DNA of 64,000 nt from Streptomyces sp. SAI-127 (GCF_029894425.1 NZ_JARXYJ010000001.1:1178001-1242000), one strand, 5' to 3'. Numbered from the stretch's first letter, positions 49,016 to 58,455 are shown. Notes: a model not told the origin generated them from the letters alone. Numbers and translations: made by a program.

Positions 49016-49834
49016 TCAGACGAGTCGGGCGACGCCGCCGAACTCGATCCACTCGTGGGTGAGCTGGCGGGGGGCCACCTCGGAGTCGGGGCGCCAGGTG
49101 GAGACCTCCACGAGCCCCGGGTCGAGGATCTCCAGTCCCTCGAACCACTCGGCGACGTCCTTCTCCTCACGCACCCGGCCCCAGTGACCCTGGGTCGCCT
49201 GGTCCATGAAGTTGGTGACGAAGTCGCGGACTTCGGGGTCCTCGCTGACCAGCTGGCACATCACCATGAAGCTGCCCGGCGCGAGCCGCTCGCGGACCCG
49301 GCGGGCCACCGCGGCCGGCCCGTCCGTCTCGCTGTCGGGGATGCAGTGCATCACCGAGTTGAACAGCACGGCGACGGGCTGCGAGAAGTCGATCAGCCGC
49401 TGGGTGTCCTCGTGGTCGAAGATCTCATCGGTCTCCCGCATGTCCGCGTGGATGACGGCGGTGCGCTCGTCCTGCTCGAGCAGCGCCCGGCCGTGGACGA
49501 GGACCATCGGGTCGTTGTCGACGTAGACCACATGCGTGGTGGGGTCGATGCGCTGGGCCACCTGGTGGACGTTGTCCTGGGTGGGCAGGCCGGAGCCGTG
49601 GTCCAGGTACTGCCGGATGCCGTACTCCGTCGAGAGGGTCCGCACCACCCGCTGGAGGAAACGCCGGTTGTTCACGGCGAGCCTGCGGGTACTGGGGACG
49701 ACCTTGTCGAGTTCCTCGCAGGCCGCCCGGTCGGCCGCGTAGTTGTCCTTGCCGCCCAGATAGTGGTCGTACATACGCGCGGCCGTGGGTACGGAGGCGT
49801 CGATCTCCGTGGACAGCTTCTTACCGGTGCTCAT
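49016..49834 (-). CDS. DUF574-family SAM-dependent methyltransferase
   Basis: The 272-residue protein starts at ATG 49834 after GGGGGAAAG. It carries the DUF574 (Methyltransf_19) hallmarks: SVPTAARMYDHYLGGKDNYAADR near the N-terminus, QYLDHGSGLPTQDNVHQVAQ as the SAM-binding glycine loop, VVYVDNDPMVLVHGRALL, and AVLFNSVMHCIPD. Hundreds of these occur in actinobacteria, often near XRE-DUF5753/DUF397 genes; targets are unknown. Here it is about 1 kb from such a regulator. Confidence 0.93.
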   Translation of the reverse strand: MSTGKKLSTEIDASVPTAARMYDHYLGGKDNYAADRAACEELDKVVPSTRRLAVNNRRFLQRVVRTLSTEYGIRQYLDHGSGLPTQDNVHQVAQRIDPTTHVVYVDNDPMVLVHGRALLEQDERTAVIHADMRETDEIFDHEDTQRLIDFSQPVAVLFNSVMHCIPDSETDGPAAVARRVRERLAPGSFMVMCQLVSEDPEVRDFVTNFMDQATQGHWGRVREEKDVAEWFEGLEILDPGLVEVSTWRPDSEVAPRQLTHEWIEFGGVARLV

Positions 49835-49987
49835 CTTTCCCCCAGCTTGTGCCGCCAACTGGCCTGGCAGGACAGGGAGTCCATCCTAGAGACACCACGA
49901 TCGCCGGTGCCAGTCCGCATGCGGGCCGGGCCACGGAAGAGCGATGTGGCGGACGCGGCGGAAGGCACCGGCGGGGCGGGCGGAGGT

Positions 49988-50845
49988 TCAGGCGGCGTCC
50001 AGCTCCGCGAGTTCGTCCGCGCCGAGAACGAGGTCGGTGGCGGCGAGCGAGTCGCGGATGGTCGCCGGGCGGCTCGCGCCCGGGATCGGCACGACCACCG
50101 GCGACTTGGCGAGCATCCAGGCCAGGCAGACCCGCTGCGGGCTCACCCCGTATTTCTCGGCGATCCGCGCGAACGGGGCGTGCGCCGAGCCCAGTTCACC
50201 CGCCCGGGAGATGCCGCCCAGGGGGCTCCAGGGCAGGAAGGCGATGCCCAGTTCGTCGCACAGCCGCAGTTCCGGTTCGCTGGAGCGGAAGGCCGGGGAG
50301 AACTGGTTCTGCACGGAGACCAGTCGGCCGCCGAGGACCTCGTTGGCCAGCCGGATCTGGTCGGGGTTCGCGTTGGAGATGCCCGCCTTGAGGATCTTGC
50401 CCTCGTCGAGGAGGTCGCGCACGGCGCCGACGGACTCCTCGTAGGGGACCCGGGGGTCGGGGCGGTGGAACTGGTAGAGCCCGATCGCCTCCACACCCAG
50501 CCGGCTCAGCGAGGCCTCGCAGGCCTCCTTCAGATGCCGGGGGCTGCCGTCGAGCGTCCAACTGCCGTCCCCGGGGCGCAGATGCCCGCCCTTCGTGGCG
50601 ACGAGGACGTCACCTCCCCGGTCGTGGGAGGCGAGGGCCTTGGCGATCAGGGTCTCGTTGTGGCCGACCTCGTCGGCGTCCCGGTGGTAGGCGTCGGCGG
50701 TGTCGATCAGGGTCACGCCCGCGTCGAGCGCGGCGTGGATGGTGGCGATGGAGCGTTCCTCGTCCGGCCGTCCCTCGATGGACATGGGCATGGCGCCCAG
50801 ACCGATCGAGCTCACTTCGACATCACCGATGCGGCGGGTGTGCAT
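49988..50845 (-). CDS. Aldo/keto reductase
   Basis: A 285-residue TIM-barrel reductase from ATG 50845. VSSIGLGAMPMSI opens the barrel; the catalytic tetrad is visible as Asp and Tyr in LIDTADAYHRDADEVG, Lys in VLVATKGGHLRPG and His in YQFHRPDPRVPYEE. The C-terminal NADPH-binding segment is VVPIPGASRPATIRDSL. It reduces aldehydes or ketones, or oxidises sugars, with NADP(H). The gene is divergent from the Gfo/Idh oxidoreductase, with a 7-bp-arm inverted repeat in the shared region. Confidence 0.93.
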   Translation of the reverse strand: MHTRRIGDVEVSSIGLGAMPMSIEGRPDEERSIATIHAALDAGVTLIDTADAYHRDADEVGHNETLIAKALASHDRGGDVLVATKGGHLRPGDGSWTLDGSPRHLKEACEASLSRLGVEAIGLYQFHRPDPRVPYEESVGAVRDLLDEGKILKAGISNANPDQIRLANEVLGGRLVSVQNQFSPAFRSSEPELRLCDELGIAFLPWSPLGGISRAGELGSAHAPFARIAEKYGVSPQRVCLAWMLAKSPVVVPIPGASRPATIRDSLAATDLVLGADELAELDAA

Positions 50846-50938
50846 GACCTTGGACCTCTTTCGCCTGTCACGCGGATCTGGGCTCTCATCAGCCTGGCCG
50901 CCGCACACACCTGAGGTCCAATAGAAGAATGAGAACGC

Positions 50939-50961
50939 ATTCAGCGAAGGAAGTGCTGAAT
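50939..50961. promoter_or_regulatory. Inverted repeat between divergent oxidoreductase genes
   Basis: ATTCAGC (50939-50945) and GCTGAAT (50955-50961) form a perfect inverted repeat with a 9-bp spacer, about 93 bp upstream of the aldo/keto reductase start. A regulator site is more likely than a terminator because of the short stem and divergent setting. Confidence 0.4.
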
Positions 50962-51103
50962 CCCGGACCGTGCCGCACCCGAGCCGACCGGGTGGCGAGA
51001 CGCGGTTGCGGGTCCGCCGTGTCCGTGTGACACCCTCGCCTCGACCGGCAGATGATCCAGTCCGGTCGTCGTGAGGTTCCGCAGTATGACGAGAGGCGGC
51101 GGC

Positions 51104-52003
51104 ATGCGTATCGGACTGCTCGGCACCGGTCCCTGGGCCAGGATGGCCCACGCCCCCGCGCTCGGCGCGCATCCGGAGCTGGACTTCGCCGGGGTGTGGG
51201 GCCGTCGCCCGGAGGCCGCCGAGGCGCTGGCCGCCGAGCACGGCACGCGCGCGTACGCCGATGTCGACGCGCTGCTCGCCGATGTGGACGCCGTGGCGGT
51301 CGCCCTGCCGCCCGCCGTGCAGGCCGAACTCGCGGCGCGGGCCGCGCGGGCGGGCTGCCATCTTCTGCTGGACAAGCCCCTTGCGACGACGGTCGAGCAG
51401 GGGCGGGCGGTGGTCGAGGCCGTCCGCGAGGCCAAGGTCGCTTCGGTGGTGTTCTTCACCTCACGCTTCCTCACCGAGACCGAGGCGTGGATCGGTGCAC
51501 AGGCGGGCGTGGAGGGCTGGTTCACGGCGCGGGCGGAATGGCTGGGGTCGGTGTTCACCGAAAACAGCCCCTTCGCCGACTCGCCGTGGCGGCAGGAGAA
51601 GGGCGCCCTGTGGGACGTGGGTCCCCATGCTCTGTCGGTGCTGCTGCCGGTGCTGGGCGAGGTGCGTGAAGTGGCGGCGGCCGCGCACGGTCCCGGGGAC
51701 ACCGTCCATCTGGTCCTGAGGCACACCGGCGGCGCGTCGAGCACCCTGACGCTGAGTCTCACGGCTCCGCCCGCGGCCGCGGGAGTCGGCCTCGAACTGC
51801 GGGGCGCGGGCGGAGTCGTCCAGCTCCCGGAGTCGTCCGAGGGTGTCGTGCCCGCCGTGCTCCGGGCCGCCGACGGACTGCTCGCCGCCGCCCGCACCGG
51901 GCAGGCACACCCGTGCGACGCCGCGTTCGGTCTGCGGGTCACCGAGATCCTCGTGGCGGCGGAGGCCCTGCTGGACGCCGGGACCGGCGCGCCCACGGCG
52001 TAG
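51104..52003 (+). CDS. Gfo/Idh/MocA-family oxidoreductase
   Basis: A 299-residue protein from ATG 51104 after GAGAGGCGG. The N-terminal Rossmann domain begins RIGLLGTGPWARMAHAPAL, followed by the family motif HLLLDKPLATTVEQG near residue 90 (the EKP-like Asp-Lys-Pro with the catalytic Lys). The C-terminal alpha/beta domain carries LWDVGPHALSVLLPVLGE, equivalent to the GxHxxD-type segment. It oxidises or reduces a sugar or cyclitol with NAD(P). The converging 55-residue ORF ends 8 bp downstream. Confidence 0.92.
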   Translation: MRIGLLGTGPWARMAHAPALGAHPELDFAGVWGRRPEAAEALAAEHGTRAYADVDALLADVDAVAVALPPAVQAELAARAARAGCHLLLDKPLATTVEQGRAVVEAVREAKVASVVFFTSRFLTETEAWIGAQAGVEGWFTARAEWLGSVFTENSPFADSPWRQEKGALWDVGPHALSVLLPVLGEVREVAAAAHGPGDTVHLVLRHTGGASSTLTLSLTAPPAAAGVGLELRGAGGVVQLPESSEGVVPAVLRAADGLLAAARTGQAHPCDAAFGLRVTEILVAAEALLDAGTGAPTA

Positions 52004-52011
52004 CCTGCGGC

Positions 52012-52179
52012 TCAGTCTCCGGGCACGGCGCCCTCGTCGAACGGCTCGTCGCTCCACCGGAACCAGGCCCGGTCGCCCTCGATGTGCAGCAGGAACTCCG
52101 GCACGGGACCGCCCGGCGCGTGCAGCGACACACGTCGCCGGACCTCGTCGTAGGCCTCCTCCCCGACGATCACCAACAT
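52012..52179 (-). CDS. Short acidic protein of 55 residues
   Basis: A short frame from ATG 52179 to TGA 52012 encodes LVIVGEEAYDEVRRRVSLH, GGPVPEFLLHIEGDRAWF and a last stretch RWSDEPFDEGAVPGD. It begins 12 bp after the GNAT stop codon on the same strand, with CGGGGGCG just ahead of the ATG. Codon positions show the usual GC3 bias, and the composition (Trp, Phe, acidic) is protein-like rather than a shadow. It would be translated from the GNAT transcript. Family unknown. Confidence 0.6.
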   Translation of the reverse strand: MLVIVGEEAYDEVRRRVSLHAPGGPVPEFLLHIEGDRAWFRWSDEPFDEGAVPGD

Positions 52180-52191
52180 CGCCCCCGGGTC

Positions 52192-53088
52192 TCAGCCGGT
52201 GTGCAGGGGCCGGTAGTTCAGCCGTTCCCGTACGACGGGATAGCCCGCCTTGGCGAAGTTCGCGGCCATGGGGAAGTTCCCCCGGTCCGTCGCGGCGGAG
52301 ACGAACTCGGCGCCCCGCTCGACCAGATAGTGGGTGCACTCGGCGAGCAGGTCGTAGGCGTAGCCGTGACCCCGCTGTTCCGGCACCACCCCGATGAACC
52401 CGATGCAGGGCCCCGACGGGTTGTGCGCGGGAATGTGGATTCCGGCCACGTCTCCCTGCGGGGTGTGGGCGATCTGCCACCACTCGCGCGGCGAGGGACA
52501 CCAGTGGAAGAAGTCGAGTTCCTCCTGGGCGGCCCGGTCGAGTCCGTCCTCCTCGATGGCCTTGAGGGCGTGCGCGTCAAGGGTGGCGGAATGGATGCGC
52601 CGCAGCAGCTCGAAGAAGACCGCGTCGTCCGGTTCGGGCCGGAACTCCAGGCGTCCGGGCCGCTCGGGCAGTCCGTTCTCCGGCGTCCAGCGGTAGAGGA
52701 ACCGCTCGACCAGGAGCTCGTATCCGGCCTTCTGTACGGCGGTGAAGCGGGCCTTGGCGGCGGCCCGCAGCTCCGGATCCTCGCGCCAGCCGGCGGGCAG
52801 GTTCATCTCGAGCTCGACCTGCCAGGGGGCGGTGCGCAGGAGTTCGGCGCCGGCCTCCTCCTCGCCCTCGGCCACGTCGAACCAGTTGACGTTGACGGGT
52901 GCGGTGTCGTCGGCGCCGCCCCACCAGGCGCCGCGTGCCACGACCTTGCCGTCACGCAGGGCGACGCGCTTCCAGTCGGGGCGGTGCCGGGTGAGCCGGT
53001 GGGACTCACGGGCGCCGAGAGGGTCGGGCAGTGCGTCGAAGAGATGGGCTTCGCGCTCGTCGAGCGCGCGGATGACCAGATCGGTCAT
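52192..53088 (-). CDS. GNAT-family N-acetyltransferase
   Basis: A 298-residue acetyltransferase starting at ATG 53088 with AGGAAT upstream. The GNAT core is in the C-terminal half: DVAGIHIPAHNPSGPCIGFIGVVPEQRGHGYAYDLLAECTHYLVERGAEFVSAATDRGNFPMAANFAKAGY, where RGHGYA is the acetyl-CoA pyrophosphate-binding loop. The N-terminal half (about 1-170) is a divergent second GNAT-like lobe. Substrate unknown. A small leader ORF lies 42 bp upstream, and a 55-residue ORF follows. Confidence 0.88.
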   Translation of the reverse strand: MTDLVIRALDEREAHLFDALPDPLGARESHRLTRHRPDWKRVALRDGKVVARGAWWGGADDTAPVNVNWFDVAEGEEEAGAELLRTAPWQVELEMNLPAGWREDPELRAAAKARFTAVQKAGYELLVERFLYRWTPENGLPERPGRLEFRPEPDDAVFFELLRRIHSATLDAHALKAIEEDGLDRAAQEELDFFHWCPSPREWWQIAHTPQGDVAGIHIPAHNPSGPCIGFIGVVPEQRGHGYAYDLLAECTHYLVERGAEFVSAATDRGNFPMAANFAKAGYPVVRERLNYRPLHTG

Positions 53089-53130
53089 GGGTGGATTCCT
53101 CCGGGATGCGACTACGTGGAGCGCTCCCGG

Positions 53131-53187
53131 TCAGGCGAAGCACGCCGGGGCGACGGAGAGGGAGCGCTGAACGACGGTGAACTGCAC
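53131..53187 (-). CDS. Possible 18-residue leader peptide upstream of the GNAT gene
   Basis: GTG 53187 is preceded at 8 bp by AAGGAGG (53196-53202), the strongest Shine-Dalgarno in the neighbourhood. The frame encodes MQFTVVQRSLSVAPACFA and stops at TGA 53131, 42 bp before the GNAT ATG. It is too short for family evidence. It may be a regulatory leader, and a GGAGCGCTCC palindrome lies between its stop and the GNAT start. Confidence 0.45.
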   Translation of the reverse strand: MQFTVVQRSLSVAPACFA

Positions 53188-53390
53188 GGCACTCGCCTCC
53201 TTCCGCTGGTCTCCGGGCGTGGCGGCTGACGCTACGGGATCCTCGGGACCGGCGTCCATCGGTTTTCGCGGCACACGTCCGGTCCGGCCCCCTGGCCGCC
53301 GCTTAAACGGTCCTCAAGGCCGGATTAAACGCTGTCCGCTCTGTATGCCGTGGAGCCCGCCGTCCGTAGCATCGGGCCTCGTCCACATCG

Positions 53391-53404
53391 TGAGAGCGCT
53401 CTCA
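53391..53404 (+). promoter_or_regulatory. LacI-family operator (CebR-like) upstream of the glucanase gene
   Basis: TGAGAGCGCTCTCA is a perfect 14-bp palindrome, 22 bp before the start codon. It differs at two symmetric positions from the known CebR box TGGGAGCGCTCCCA that controls cellobiose and glucan use in Streptomyces. Repression by a LacI-type sugar regulator is a natural reading for a glucanase gene. Confidence 0.8.
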
Positions 53405-53426
53405 ATTCTCCGAGGAGACCCCCCAC

Positions 53427-54617
53427 ATGACGCCTCGTCACCAGCGCCACCTCGGCCGCCGCAAAGTCCTCTTCGCCCTCGGTGGGGTGATGGCGGCCGC
53501 ACCCGCCGTCGCCGCACTGGCCCCCCACGCCCTCGCCGAGGGCAACCGCACCACGGCGGCCGGAGCCCTGCCGCTGACCGTCGTCAACAACACCGGCGCC
53601 TTCGACAACGCGAACGTCCACGTCTACATCGTGGGCAACCAGGACGGCAGGCAGGTCCGCGTCACCCCCGACGGCACCCTCGCCCCGGTCGCCCTCTCCG
53701 ACAACGGCCCCGACGGCTACACCGACTACGCGATAGGCCTGGCGGGCAGCGGCGGGACCAGCCTGTCCCTTCCCTATCTGTCGGGCCGTATCTACGTGTC
53801 CCTGGGCGCGAAGCTGAAGTTCAAGGTCGTCACCGACGGCAACGGCAACCCCGCCCTCCAGTACCCGGCCGGCTGGGTGAGCTCGGACCCCAACTACCCG
53901 GTGCTGCACGACTGCGCCGAGTTCACGTACAACCCGGCGGGCATGTTCTGCAACACCACCATGGTGGACATGTTCAGCGTGCCGCTGAGCATCCGGCTGA
54001 CCGGGGCGCGGGACCAGACGACGGGCACCGTGCGCGCCTCCGGGCGGGCCGGTGCCTTCGACGCCGTACGCCGGGTCGAGGAGTTCGCGCCCCTCGTGGT
54101 GGACGACACGCGGGTCATCGCGCCGGGTCACGGGCTGGACGCCGGCCGGTTCCCGGCGGACTACTTCGCGCCGTACATCGACGAGGTGTGGAGCACGTAC
54201 ACGGGCAAGGACCTGACGATCACCACGAACGCGGGCACCTTCACCGGCCGGGTGCGCGGCGGGCAGCTCGTCTTCGAGGGGCCCGCGCAGGTGTCCTTCG
54301 CCCGGCCGTCGACACGGGACGTGCTCTTCTGCGACGGTGCGCTGGCCGCTCCCAACGACGGCACGACCGGGCCGGTCGCCGCGGTGCTCGGTGCCGGGTT
54401 CAACCGGTCGACGCTGGTGAGCACCGCCACCCAGCCGACCACCGACCCCGCCTCCTTCTACCGGACCGCGCTCACCAACCACTACGCCGAGGCCATGCAC
54501 GCGGCCACGGAGGACGGCAAGGCGTACGGGTTCGCCTTCGACGACGTGGCCGACTTCGCCTCCTACGTCCAGGACACGGCGCCGACGGGGATCCGGCTGA
54601 CGCTGACGCCGTTCTAG
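53427..54617 (+). CDS. Secreted GH64 beta-1,3-glucanase
   Basis: A 396-residue protein beginning at ATG 53427 after GAGGAG. A Tat-type signal is seen (GRRKVLFALGGVMAAAPAVAAL, cleavage near residue 38). The mature protein shows the GH64 thaumatin-like fold: LPLTVVNNTGAFDNANVHVYIVGNQDG, GRIYVSLGAKLKFKV, HDCAEFTYNPAGMFCNTTMVDMFSVPLSIRLTG, and YIDEVWSTYTGKDLTI. GH64 enzymes release laminaripentaose from beta-1,3-glucan, such as fungal cell walls. A CebR-like palindrome sits directly upstream, tying it to sugar control. Confidence 0.95.
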   Translation: MTPRHQRHLGRRKVLFALGGVMAAAPAVAALAPHALAEGNRTTAAGALPLTVVNNTGAFDNANVHVYIVGNQDGRQVRVTPDGTLAPVALSDNGPDGYTDYAIGLAGSGGTSLSLPYLSGRIYVSLGAKLKFKVVTDGNGNPALQYPAGWVSSDPNYPVLHDCAEFTYNPAGMFCNTTMVDMFSVPLSIRLTGARDQTTGTVRASGRAGAFDAVRRVEEFAPLVVDDTRVIAPGHGLDAGRFPADYFAPYIDEVWSTYTGKDLTITTNAGTFTGRVRGGQLVFEGPAQVSFARPSTRDVLFCDGALAAPNDGTTGPVAAVLGAGFNRSTLVSTATQPTTDPASFYRTALTNHYAEAMHAATEDGKAYGFAFDDVADFASYVQDTAPTGIRLTLTPF

Positions 54618-54676
54618 AGGCGACCGGACGAGCGGTTCGGGGTGCGGGGCCGGTCGGGTCGTAGCAGCGTAGTGGT

Positions 54677-55765
54677 GTGAGCGGAGTGCGCGACCGGGAC
54701 CGGCGGAGCTGGCTGCAGGGCGCGCCGCCGCCGGGCTGGGTGCGGGTGCTGCCCGCCGTACTGCTGGTGGGGGTCTGCGTGGCCACCCTCGTCAGCCCCG
54801 ATCCGCTCGACATCGGGTTCCTGCTGGGCGCCATCCCCCCGCTGGCCGTGCTGTCGTACGCACCGGCGGCGACCGCGGTGCTCGGCGCGCTCGTCCTGCT
54901 CGTCCTGAACGTGCCGGCCTTCCGGCTGAACGATCCCGGCAGCACGGATGTGCTGACCGTGGGCTTCGTCGCGGCGCTCAGTGTGTTCGTGTCGTTCGTA
55001 CGGAGTCGGCGTGACGCCCAGCTGGTGACCGAGCGTGCCGTCGCGGAGGCGGCGCAGCGGGCCGTCGCACCGCCGCTGCCGGGGCGGGTGGGAGGCGTGC
55101 GGTGTGCGGGGCTGTACCGGGCCGCGCAGAGCGGGACGCTGGTCGGGGGTGACTTCTTCGACGTCCGGGAGGGGCCGTGCGGGGTGCGGGTGGTGATGGG
55201 TGATGTGCAGGGGCACGGGCTGTCGGCCGTCTCGACCGTCGCCTCGCTGCTGGGGGCCTTCCGGGAGGCGGTGCTGGACCGGCCGGATCCCGAGTCGGTG
55301 GCCGAGCGGCTGGACCGCAGGCTGGTGGTGGACTCCGCGGGCGTACGGCATTCGGAGCTGTTCGCGACGGCGGTGGTGCTGGACTTCGACGTCGGAGGTA
55401 CGGCCGTGCGGATCGTGGCGTGCGGGCAGCCCGGCCCGGTACTGCTGCGCGACGGGCGGGCCGTGGAGCTCGACGTCCCGGTGGGCACCCCGCTCGGCAT
55501 GGGCCTGTCCGGCGCCTCGCCGCCGACCGGGGTCACGGTCCCACTGCGCCCGGGCGACCGGCTCTTTCTGGCCTCGGACGGGGTCTGGGAGGCGCGCGAC
55601 GCCGCGGGAGCCTTCTATCCGTTGCTCGACCGGATCACCGGGTTCGCGGGTGACCTCCCGGATCTCGTCGAGGGGGTGTGGGCCGACCTCGTGCGCTACG
55701 CCCCGGCGCTCCAGGACGACGTCACGATGCTCGTTCTCGCGCCGGGGAAGCCGGAGCCTCGCTGA
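54677..55765 (+). CDS. Membrane-anchored SpoIIE-type phosphatase
   Basis: A 362-residue protein from GTG 54677. Three or four transmembrane helices fill residues about 20-108 ([64 protein letters not shown]). The cytoplasmic PP2C/SpoIIE domain follows: [35 protein letters not shown], and [16 protein letters not shown]. It differs from the two phosphatases at 14-20 kb in having no PAS, GAF or kinase domain. The last 44 bp overlap the convergent MMPL gene. Confidence 0.93.
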   Translation: MSGVRDRDRRSWLQGAPPPGWVRVLPAVLLVGVCVATLVSPDPLDIGFLLGAIPPLAVLSYAPAATAVLGALVLLVLNVPAFRLNDPGSTDVLTVGFVAALSVFVSFVRSRRDAQLVTERAVAEAAQRAVAPPLPGRVGGVRCAGLYRAAQSGTLVGGDFFDVREGPCGVRVVMGDVQGHGLSAVSTVASLLGAFREAVLDRPDPESVAERLDRRLVVDSAGVRHSELFATAVVLDFDVGGTAVRIVACGQPGPVLLRDGRAVELDVPVGTPLGMGLSGASPPTGVTVPLRPGDRLFLASDGVWEARDAAGAFYPLLDRITGFAGDLPDLVEGVWADLVRYAPALQDDVTMLVLAPGKPEPR

Positions 55766-57959
55766 CCGCCCCGTTCCCCTCGGCGTCGATGTGCGGAAGC
55801 ATCCGGTCGAGCCAGTGGGGTGTCCACCAGGCGTGCCGTCCCAGCAGGGTCATGACGGCGGGGACCATGAGCAGCCGCACGACGGTCGCGTCGATCAGCA
55901 CGCTCACCGCCAGGCCCAGTCCGAGCATCTTGACCACGATGTTGTCGCTGACGATGAAGGCCGCGAAGACGCTCACCATGATCAGGGCCGCGCAGGTGAT
56001 GACCCGGGCGGTGATCTCCAGCGCGTGTGCGACGGAGGCCTTGGCGTCCCCGGTGCGCAGCCACGCCTCGTGGATCCGGGACAGCAGGAAGATCTCGTAG
56101 TCCATGCTCAGCCCGAAGATGATCGCGAACATCATCATCGGCACATAGCTCTCGATGGGCACCTTGCCGGAGACGCCGAGCGCCGGACCGCCCCAGCCCC
56201 ACTGGAAGACGGCGACGACAACGCCGTAGGAGGCGGCGATGGACAGGACGTTGAGGACGGCCGCCTTGACGGCGACGAGCAGTCCGCGGAAGACGGCGAG
56301 GATGATCAGGAAGGCGAGGGCGACGACCACACCGATGATCAGCGGCAGCCGGCTGGAGACGATGTCGCGGAAGTCGACCTGGGCCGCGGTCGTGCCGGTG
56401 ACGTATCCCTTGGCGTCCGTGCCGGTGACCGCGGCGGGCAGGGTGGTGTCGACCAGGCGGTTGGTGAGGTCGGTGGTGGTGGCGCTCTGCGGGGACTGCT
56501 TGGAGTAGACGGTGGCGAGCAGGACGTCCCCGTCCGTGGTGGGGGTCAGCTGGGTGACCGTGGCGGCGCCGGACACGCCGTCGAGGGATTTCTGCGCCTG
56601 GGTGGTGAGGGCGGAGCGCTGGGAGGACGTCACGGAGGTCTGGTCGATGACGACGGTGAGAGGGCCGTTGGAGCCGGGGCCGAAGGCGTCGGTCATCAGG
56701 TCGTAGGCGCGCCGGTCGGTGAAGGACGTGGGGTCGGCGCCGTCGCCGATGTGACCGAGCTGGATGGAGAGGACCGGGATGGCGAGGACGACGACGGCTG
56801 TCACGCCCGCGGCCAGGTAACGCCACGGCCGCCGCTCGACCCGCTGGGCGTAGCGGTGCCACGTCCCCTGCGCCGTCTCGCCCTCGGCAGGGTCGGTCTC
56901 GGCGACCGGGCGGCGCACCCGGTAGCGGTCGATCCGGGTGCCGATCAGTCCCAGCAGGGCCGGGACCAGGGTCAGGGCGCCCAGGACGGCGGAGACGACC
57001 GTGACGGCGGCGGCGACCCCGAGTTTCGCGATGAACGAGACTCCGGACACGGACAGCCCCGCCAGGGCGATGATCACCGTGCAGCCGGAGACCAGGACGG
57101 CCCGTCCGCTGGTGGCGGTGGCGCCGCCCGCCGCGCGCACCGGGTCCTTCCCGTCCATCAGGCTCTGCCGGTGGCGGGTGAGCTGGAAGAGCGCGTAGTC
57201 GATGCCGACGCCCAGGCCGATCATCGTGGCCAGGGTGGGCGAAACGGTCGCGAAGGTGAACGCCGAGGCCAGCAGACCGAGGCAGGCGAGCCCTCCGATC
57301 ACACTGATCAATGCGGTCAGCAGGGGGATTCCGGCGGCGATCACACTGCCGAAGCCGACGAGCAGGACAACGATCGCGACCGCGAATCCGATCAGCTCGC
57401 TCACCCGGTCGTCGGCGGCGGGCCGCGCGAGTTCGCCGAGCGGTCCGCCGTACTCGACGTCGACGCCGGCCGCCCGCAGGGGCTGTACGGCGTCGTCGAC
57501 ACCGTGGAGGTAGCCGTCGCCCAGGGTGGAGGGCTGCACGTCGAAGCGGACGGTGATGTAGGCCGTCTTCGCGTCCGACGACAGCGGCCCGACCTTCGAG
57601 GCGGGCGCGGACAGCGGGTTCTGCGCCGACAGGACGTGCGGCAGCTTCTGGAGATCGGTGACGGTCGTGGAGACCTGCGAGTCGAGCGAGGTGAGCGCCT
57701 TGTCACCGTCGTGGAGGACGATCTGGCTGCCGTAACCCCCGGCCGCCGGGTCGTGCTGTTTCAGGACGTCCAGGCCCTCCTGGGACTGGACGCCGGGCAG
57801 GGAGAAGTTGTCGGAGTAGTCCCCGCCGAAGGAGCGGTTCAGGGTCTGCAGGGCGACCAGGGCCACGAGCCAGGCCACCAGGACGATCACGAAATGCCGG
57901 GCGCACCATTCCCCCAGCCTGCGCAGGGCGCCCTTAGGCCTGTTTCGGGTAGTGGACAT
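55722..57959 (-). CDS. MMPL/RND-family transporter
   Basis: A 745-residue membrane protein from ATG 57959. Two homologous halves each hold one transmembrane helix, an extracytoplasmic loop domain and a five-helix sterol-sensing-like bundle: TM1 [18 protein letters not shown], then [60 protein letters not shown], and in the second half [27 protein letters not shown]. The GVGIDYALF and GLSMDYEIF motifs carry the proton-relay residues typical of MMPL proteins. It exports lipids, glycolipids or drugs. No regulator is adjacent. Confidence 0.94.
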   Translation of the reverse strand: MSTTRNRPKGALRRLGEWCARHFVIVLVAWLVALVALQTLNRSFGGDYSDNFSLPGVQSQEGLDVLKQHDPAAGGYGSQIVLHDGDKALTSLDSQVSTTVTDLQKLPHVLSAQNPLSAPASKVGPLSSDAKTAYITVRFDVQPSTLGDGYLHGVDDAVQPLRAAGVDVEYGGPLGELARPAADDRVSELIGFAVAIVVLLVGFGSVIAAGIPLLTALISVIGGLACLGLLASAFTFATVSPTLATMIGLGVGIDYALFQLTRHRQSLMDGKDPVRAAGGATATSGRAVLVSGCTVIIALAGLSVSGVSFIAKLGVAAAVTVVSAVLGALTLVPALLGLIGTRIDRYRVRRPVAETDPAEGETAQGTWHRYAQRVERRPWRYLAAGVTAVVVLAIPVLSIQLGHIGDGADPTSFTDRRAYDLMTDAFGPGSNGPLTVVIDQTSVTSSQRSALTTQAQKSLDGVSGAATVTQLTPTTDGDVLLATVYSKQSPQSATTTDLTNRLVDTTLPAAVTGTDAKGYVTGTTAAQVDFRDIVSSRLPLIIGVVVALAFLIILAVFRGLLVAVKAAVLNVLSIAASYGVVVAVFQWGWGGPALGVSGKVPIESYVPMMMFAIIFGLSMDYEIFLLSRIHEAWLRTGDAKASVAHALEITARVITCAALIMVSVFAAFIVSDNIVVKMLGLGLAVSVLIDATVVRLLMVPAVMTLLGRHAWWTPHWLDRMLPHIDAEGNGAVSEAPASPARERAS

Positions 57960-58175
57960 GATGTCGTCTTCCCTGACGGCCCCGAGAGATCAGTACTCCC
58001 ATTACACGCCTGCCGCATCATCCGGGCATCCCGGCATCCGTCCCGCCGAGACCCGCGGACGGGGCCCGCTCCGGACGCCTCCGGATGCAAGGTCGGCCCG
58101 GGCGTTGAATGGTGATAGCGGACCCGTTGACACCACCGGGACCGCACAGCGATCCGGATCCGAGGAGCAGACATC

Positions 58176-58382
58176 ATGCCGACGTCACAGCCCGACGCGT
58201 CCCGGTCGTCCGAGGACCGCACCACCCCGGACGACCTGCTCCACACCCGTACCGGCACCGAGGTGTCGCCGGAGGACCTCGTCCTTGCCTCGGGGAAGGA
58301 CATCACCCCGCACACTCTCGAATGGGCCCGGCGCAAGCTGGAGGCGGAGGGCCCGGCGGCGCTCGACAAGATGCTGCCCTGA
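58176..58382 (+). CDS. Small conserved protein of 68 residues
   Basis: A 68-residue protein from ATG 58176 behind GAGGAG. Disordered N-terminus, then VSPEDLVLASGKDITPHTLEWARRKLEAEGPAALDKMLP, a short helical motif with conserved look. No known function. It is divergent from the MMPL gene (216 bp between starts) and convergent with the sulfite-oxidase-family gene, with a bidirectional hairpin between them. Confidence 0.75.
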   Translation: MPTSQPDASRSSEDRTTPDDLLHTRTGTEVSPEDLVLASGKDITPHTLEWARRKLEAEGPAALDKMLP

Positions 58383-58402
58383 CCTCGGCCCAGTGACCCG
58401 AG

Positions 58403-58450
58403 GGCCGCGTGGATCTACGGCGACGGCGGCGCCGTAGGTCGGACGCGGCC
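58403..58450. terminator. Two-tier hairpin between convergent genes
   Basis: An outer stem (GGCCGCGT at 58403-58410 with ACGCGGCC at 58443-58450) encloses an inner perfect stem (CTACGGCG at 58415-58422 with CGCCGTAG at 58430-58437). It lies 20 bp after the small gene and 5 bp from the sulfite-oxidase-family stop, so it can serve both. Confidence 0.8.
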
Positions 58451-58455
58451 GTACG

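Noticed and set aside
55200..58115. Plus-strand open frame of 971 codons
   Set aside because: It runs antisense through the MMPL transporter gene and its translation is Gly/Asp/Arg/His-rich shadow sequence.
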